A stretch of 64,000 nucleotides of DNA, taken from Actinomycetospora succinea (GTDB lineage: Bacteria > Actinomycetota > Actinomycetes > Mycobacteriales > Pseudonocardiaceae). The stretch is taken from positions 744,001-808,000 of the forward strand of contig NZ_SNYO01000003.1 of NCBI RefSeq assembly GCF_004363095.1. The letters are read 5' to 3'. Position numbers and translations under genes: made by a program. Under the pieces are notes generated by a model. The model was not told the origin of the DNA. It was given only the letters and a program-made list of their open reading frames with translations, and made no database searches. Each line of letters opens with the position of its first letter. Position 1 is the stretch's first letter. Below are positions 61,842 through 64,000 of the stretch, piece by piece.

Positions 61842-62687
61842 TCAGTCCGCCCGGCCGAGGCCGTCGTCGGGGATGGCCGCGCCGCCGTAGCCGATGTAGT
61901 TGCCCGAGGAATTGCGCAGGCCACCGGCCTCGACGTCGTCGATGCTGTGGTTGGCGATCATCGTGCGGACGCCGGCCGTGATGTTGGCGACCGGGTCGAA
62001 GATGCCGCGGTCCGCGAGCTCGGGGAGCACGGCGTTGCGGAACGTCGTGTCGATGAGCTGCATGAGCCCCTTCGACGGCGTGCCGGCCGAGGCGTTGGAG
62101 TCCCAGTCGTTGACCGCGTTCGCGCGGCCCGTCGACTCCCGCATGATGATCTTCTTGACGCCGGGCGCCAGTCGCTGCGGCAGGCCCATGAGCCCGAGCG
62201 CCTTGGCGATCTGGCCGTCGAGGGTCCGCTCGTTGCCTGCCTCGTAGGGCGTGCCGAACTTCAGCGGTCCGTTCTCGCGCGTGACGCTCATCGACTTGAT
62301 CAGCGAGGTGACGTCGTTCTCGTCGCCGGCGCTGGGCTCGTCGTCGGAGCCGGACGTGCTCGCGGTGCGGGCGGTGGCCGCGGTCGCGGGCATCGAGATG
62401 GGGCTGACCGAGGCCACGCCGCCGAGGGCGGGGCGGGCGGGGGCGGCCTGGTGCTGCGCGGCGAGGGCGAGCGAGGCGGTCGCGGGGTCCGGGCCCGTCG
62501 GGGCCTCGGCGTCGGCGACGTGCGTGTCGAGCGTCTGGATCGCCGGGAGGACAGCACCGGCGGCGACCGCGGCGACCAGGATCGATCCCGTCCGGGACGA
62601 GGACCGGGTTGCGCGCCGCGTGGTCGGGGTACCGCTGAGGGAGAACGGGACGGTGTCGGGGTCACCTACTCCGTGACGGCTCACCAT
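61842..62687 (-). CDS. Lytic transglycosylase-like (SLT) secreted protein
   Basis: A 281-residue protein from ATG 62687 with GAGGAGG upstream; GTG 62684 has better spacing. A basic, Ser/Thr-rich cytoplasmic N-terminus is followed by one signal-anchor or signal peptide (ILVAAVAAGAVLPAI, about residues 36-51), a low-complexity Ala/Pro linker, and a C-terminal domain with IIMRESTGRANAVNDWD (Glu as general acid) and TPSKGLMQLIDTTFRNAV, the SLT signature. It should cut peptidoglycan glycan strands during growth. A GTGACC direct repeat lies 54-70 bases upstream. Confidence 0.82.
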   Translation of the reverse strand: MVSRHGVGDPDTVPFSLSGTPTTRRATRSSSRTGSILVAAVAAGAVLPAIQTLDTHVADAEAPTGPDPATASLALAAQHQAAPARPALGGVASVSPISMPATAATARTASTSGSDDEPSAGDENDVTSLIKSMSVTRENGPLKFGTPYEAGNERTLDGQIAKALGLMGLPQRLAPGVKKIIMRESTGRANAVNDWDSNASAGTPSKGLMQLIDTTFRNAVLPELADRGIFDPVANITAGVRTMIANHSIDDVEAGGLRNSSGNYIGYGGAAIPDDGLGRAD

Positions 62688-62740
62688 CACCTCCTCGTCG
62701 TCGGGACAGATGGCCGGCGGTACGAGGGGGAGCCGTCGCC

Positions 62741-62757
62741 GTGACCATTCCGTGATC
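62741..62757 (+). promoter_or_regulatory. MtrA-like direct repeat upstream of the lytic transglycosylase gene
   Basis: GTGACC-ATTCC-GTGATC on the plus strand, with 11-bp pitch, nearly the same as the element at 21111-21127. It lies between the candidate -10 at 62769-62774 and the gene. MtrA is a known regulator of cell-wall hydrolases in actinobacteria; the link here is inference. Confidence 0.5.
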
Positions 62758-62768
62758 GGACGGGTCGA

Positions 62769-62774
62769 AACATA
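62769..62774 (-). promoter_or_regulatory. -10 element for the lytic transglycosylase gene
   Basis: TATGTT on the minus strand within a short AT-rich patch. The start site would fall near 62762, giving a leader of about 75 bases. Confidence 0.5.
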
Positions 62775-63044
62775 GCGGGGTCCGCGACGGCCCCGGCACG
62801 CCCCTCCCCGTCCTCGAGGTCTCGATCGGGGCGGATTCGCGTGTCCGTGGCGCCGAGAGGTTCGCCGGGCGGCCCGGGGTTGCCGAGGCGTTCCGGGGCA
62901 TGACCGTGGGCGGGCGTCCGGGGACGGCGAACGGTCGTCCGGGCGGCGGGCGGTCGGTCGTCCGGCGAGGTCGGCGGCCGTTCGGGGCCGGGAACCCTTC
63001 AGCGCACCGAGCGGTCGTCGGGCGGGTCGCGCGTGTCGGACGCC
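62775..63044. other. Intergenic region without a gene
   Basis: Between the lytic transglycosylase promoter and the end of the esterase gene there is no credible ORF. It contains several imperfect copies of CGGTCGTCCGG (around 62932, 62951-62964 and 63012) and GC-rich inverted segments that may terminate the esterase transcript. Nothing else is recognised. Confidence 0.5.
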
Positions 63045-63980
63045 TCAGGCGGCCAGCAGCTCGGCCAGCGCGTCGAGGGCGCGGTCGCCCTCCGCCCGTG
63101 CCGCCGCCGACGCCGCGGCCAGCCCGAAGTACCCGTGCACCAGGTGCGCGCCCTCCGGCCGGCGGACGGCGACGCCCGCCGCCTCGAGCGCGTCCGCGTA
63201 GGCCCGGCCCTCGTCGCGCAGCGGGTCGAGCTCCGCGGTGGCGACGACGGCCGGGGCGACGCCGTCGAGGCCCTCGGGGTCGGTCAGCGGCGCGAGCGCC
63301 GGGTCGTCGCGCAGACCGGGCTCGGGCGCGTAGTGGCCCCAGAACCACGCCAGGTCGGCGCGGGTGAGGAACGGGCCGTCGGCGTTCCCGTCGATCGACG
63401 GCGAGCCCATCGCGGGGTCGAGACCGGGGTAGAGCAGCAGCTGGGCGTCGAGGCGCGGGCCCCAGTCGCGGGCCAGCAGGGCGGCGCCGGCCGCGAGCCC
63501 GGCGCCCGCGCTGTCGCCGCCGATCACGAGGCGGTCCGACGGCCGCAGCGTCGCCGCCCAGCGCAGCGCCGTGTGGGCGTCGGTGACGGGCGCGGGGTGC
63601 GGGTGCTCGGGGGCGAGGCGGTAGTCGACCGAGACGACCGTCGCCCCGAGGTGCGTGCACACGCGGCGGGCGGCGCCGTCGGCCGTGTCGAGGTCGCCGA
63701 GCACCCAGCCGCCGCCGTGCAGCCAGACCACCGTGATCGCCCGCTGCTCGCCGGCGGGCTCGTAGATCCGCACGGCGACGTCGGCGTCCGGCCCGGTCAC
63801 CACGTCGTCGTGCACCGCGCCGACCGCCGCGGCGTCGCCGCGCCGGATCAGCGCCAGCTCGCGGTAGTTCCGCCGCGCCTCGGCCACGTCGTCGCGCCAC
63901 AGGGGCAGCCAGCCGTCGGTCTCCAACCGGGAGATCGCCGCCGCCAGCTCGGGGTCGATCGTGGACGCGCCGTCGGTCAT
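63045..63980 (-). CDS. Alpha/beta hydrolase, hormone-sensitive lipase (type IV) family
   Basis: A 311-residue esterase. The HSL-family oxyanion motif HGGGW (VVWLHGGGWVLGDLDT) and nucleophile elbow GDSAGAGLA are intact. The acid is the Asp of ELDPLRDEG and the His that of HLVHGYFG. An N-terminal cap of about 75 residues is typical. It hydrolyses short- to medium-chain esters. No signal peptide is present. The gene is complete and runs to within 20 bases of the window edge. Confidence 0.92.
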   Translation of the reverse strand: MTDGASTIDPELAAAISRLETDGWLPLWRDDVAEARRNYRELALIRRGDAAAVGAVHDDVVTGPDADVAVRIYEPAGEQRAITVVWLHGGGWVLGDLDTADGAARRVCTHLGATVVSVDYRLAPEHPHPAPVTDAHTALRWAATLRPSDRLVIGGDSAGAGLAAGAALLARDWGPRLDAQLLLYPGLDPAMGSPSIDGNADGPFLTRADLAWFWGHYAPEPGLRDDPALAPLTDPEGLDGVAPAVVATAELDPLRDEGRAYADALEAAGVAVRRPEGAHLVHGYFGLAAASAAARAEGDRALDALAELLAA

Positions 63981-64000
63981 GTCGGCATCCTCGGTCCTCG

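Noticed and set aside
62881-63020. Tandem repeat of CGGTCGTCCGG
   Set aside because: The copies are irregularly spaced and diverged, and similar strings are common in GC-rich spacers. There is no evidence of function.
62775-63044. c-di-AMP (ydaO-type) riboswitch upstream of the lytic transglycosylase gene
   Set aside because: Such riboswitches often precede cell-wall hydrolases, but the conserved GGGGAGC...GGGGACCCA core is not seen. The best -10 (62769-62774) would also leave this region outside the transcript. A covariance search with RF00379 would settle it.
1-64000. tRNA, rRNA, insertion sequence, integrase or phage genes
   Set aside because: None could be recognised by reading both strands. 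tRNAscan-SE and an IS search would be needed to exclude short or degenerate cases.

Overview
The window is chromosomal DNA from a very GC-rich actinobacterium. Third codon positions are almost all G or C, GTG starts are frequent, and neighbouring genes often overlap by 4 bases (ATGA or GTGA). A mycothiol-dependent maleylpyruvate-isomerase-like enzyme, GTP-type PEP carboxykinase, a type VII secretion-linked RHS toxin, tandem dynamin-like GTPases, a MacS-like sensor kinase and a HesB-like protein point to Actinomycetes. Pseudonocardiales is the best guess, but that placement is inference. I see no rRNA, tRNA, CRISPR array, insertion sequence or integrase, so this reads as core and near-core chromosome with small accessory patches.

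Layout. 0-9 kb: the 3' end of a RecD-type helicase, a MatC-like carboxylate transporter, a type B carboxylesterase, two uncharacterised genes (one EcsC-like), a secreted PGRP-type amidase with LGFP-like repeats and a SirB1-like protein. 7.7-10.4 kb: a carotenoid-cleavage-type oxygenase divergent from a PadR regulator, with an 18-bp palindromic operator between them, and a VC0807-like membrane protein that may share the regulator. 10.4-12.2 kb: a two-component system. 12.4-19.2 kb: an accessory contact-toxin cassette made of an EspC-like T7SS substrate, a 1408-residue RHS protein ending in a type 17 toxin domain, an Imm31-type immunity protein and a degenerate Hsp70-like T7SS-associated protein. 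19.2-26 kb: hemerythrin, a winged-helix/AT-hook-repeat/nuclease-like protein, a cysteine-free HesB-like protein, valS with a partner gene and a quinone reductase. 26.1-27.9 kb: a small unexplained locus with a 24-residue ORF and unusual inverted repeats at ribosome binding sites.

27.9-35.1 kb: a nitrate/nitrite assimilation operon (nasA, a 115-residue accessory gene, nirB, nirD, an MDMPI-type enzyme). All junctions overlap by 4 bases, and a textbook GlnR half-box lies directly upstream of nasA. 35.3-38.3 kb: pntAB transhydrogenase. 38.3-44 kb: an ankyrin protein, an alkaline-phosphatase-like enzyme, a DUF3311/MctP-type monocarboxylate permease and pckG. 44-51.5 kb: a sirtuin, a TldD/TldE protease pair, a small calcium-motif protein and a dynamin-like GTPase pair. 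51.5-64 kb: trmB, a NYN-domain protein, an SRPBCC-like gene lacking a start codon, an amidohydrolase, a MarR/MFS efflux unit, propionyl-CoA synthetase, an NTF2-like protein, an SDR, a lytic-transglycosylase-like protein and an HSL-type esterase.

Three patterns cut across the gene list. (1) Three long hairpins with CACGTGAGTG-type ends sit at gene 3' ends and sometimes supply the stop codons. (2) Many genes have a TAnnnT hexamer 7-14 bases before the start codon, as expected for leaderless transcripts. (3) GTGACC-type direct repeats with an 11-bp pitch, resembling MtrA boxes, occur upstream of a HesB-like gene and a cell-wall lytic gene.
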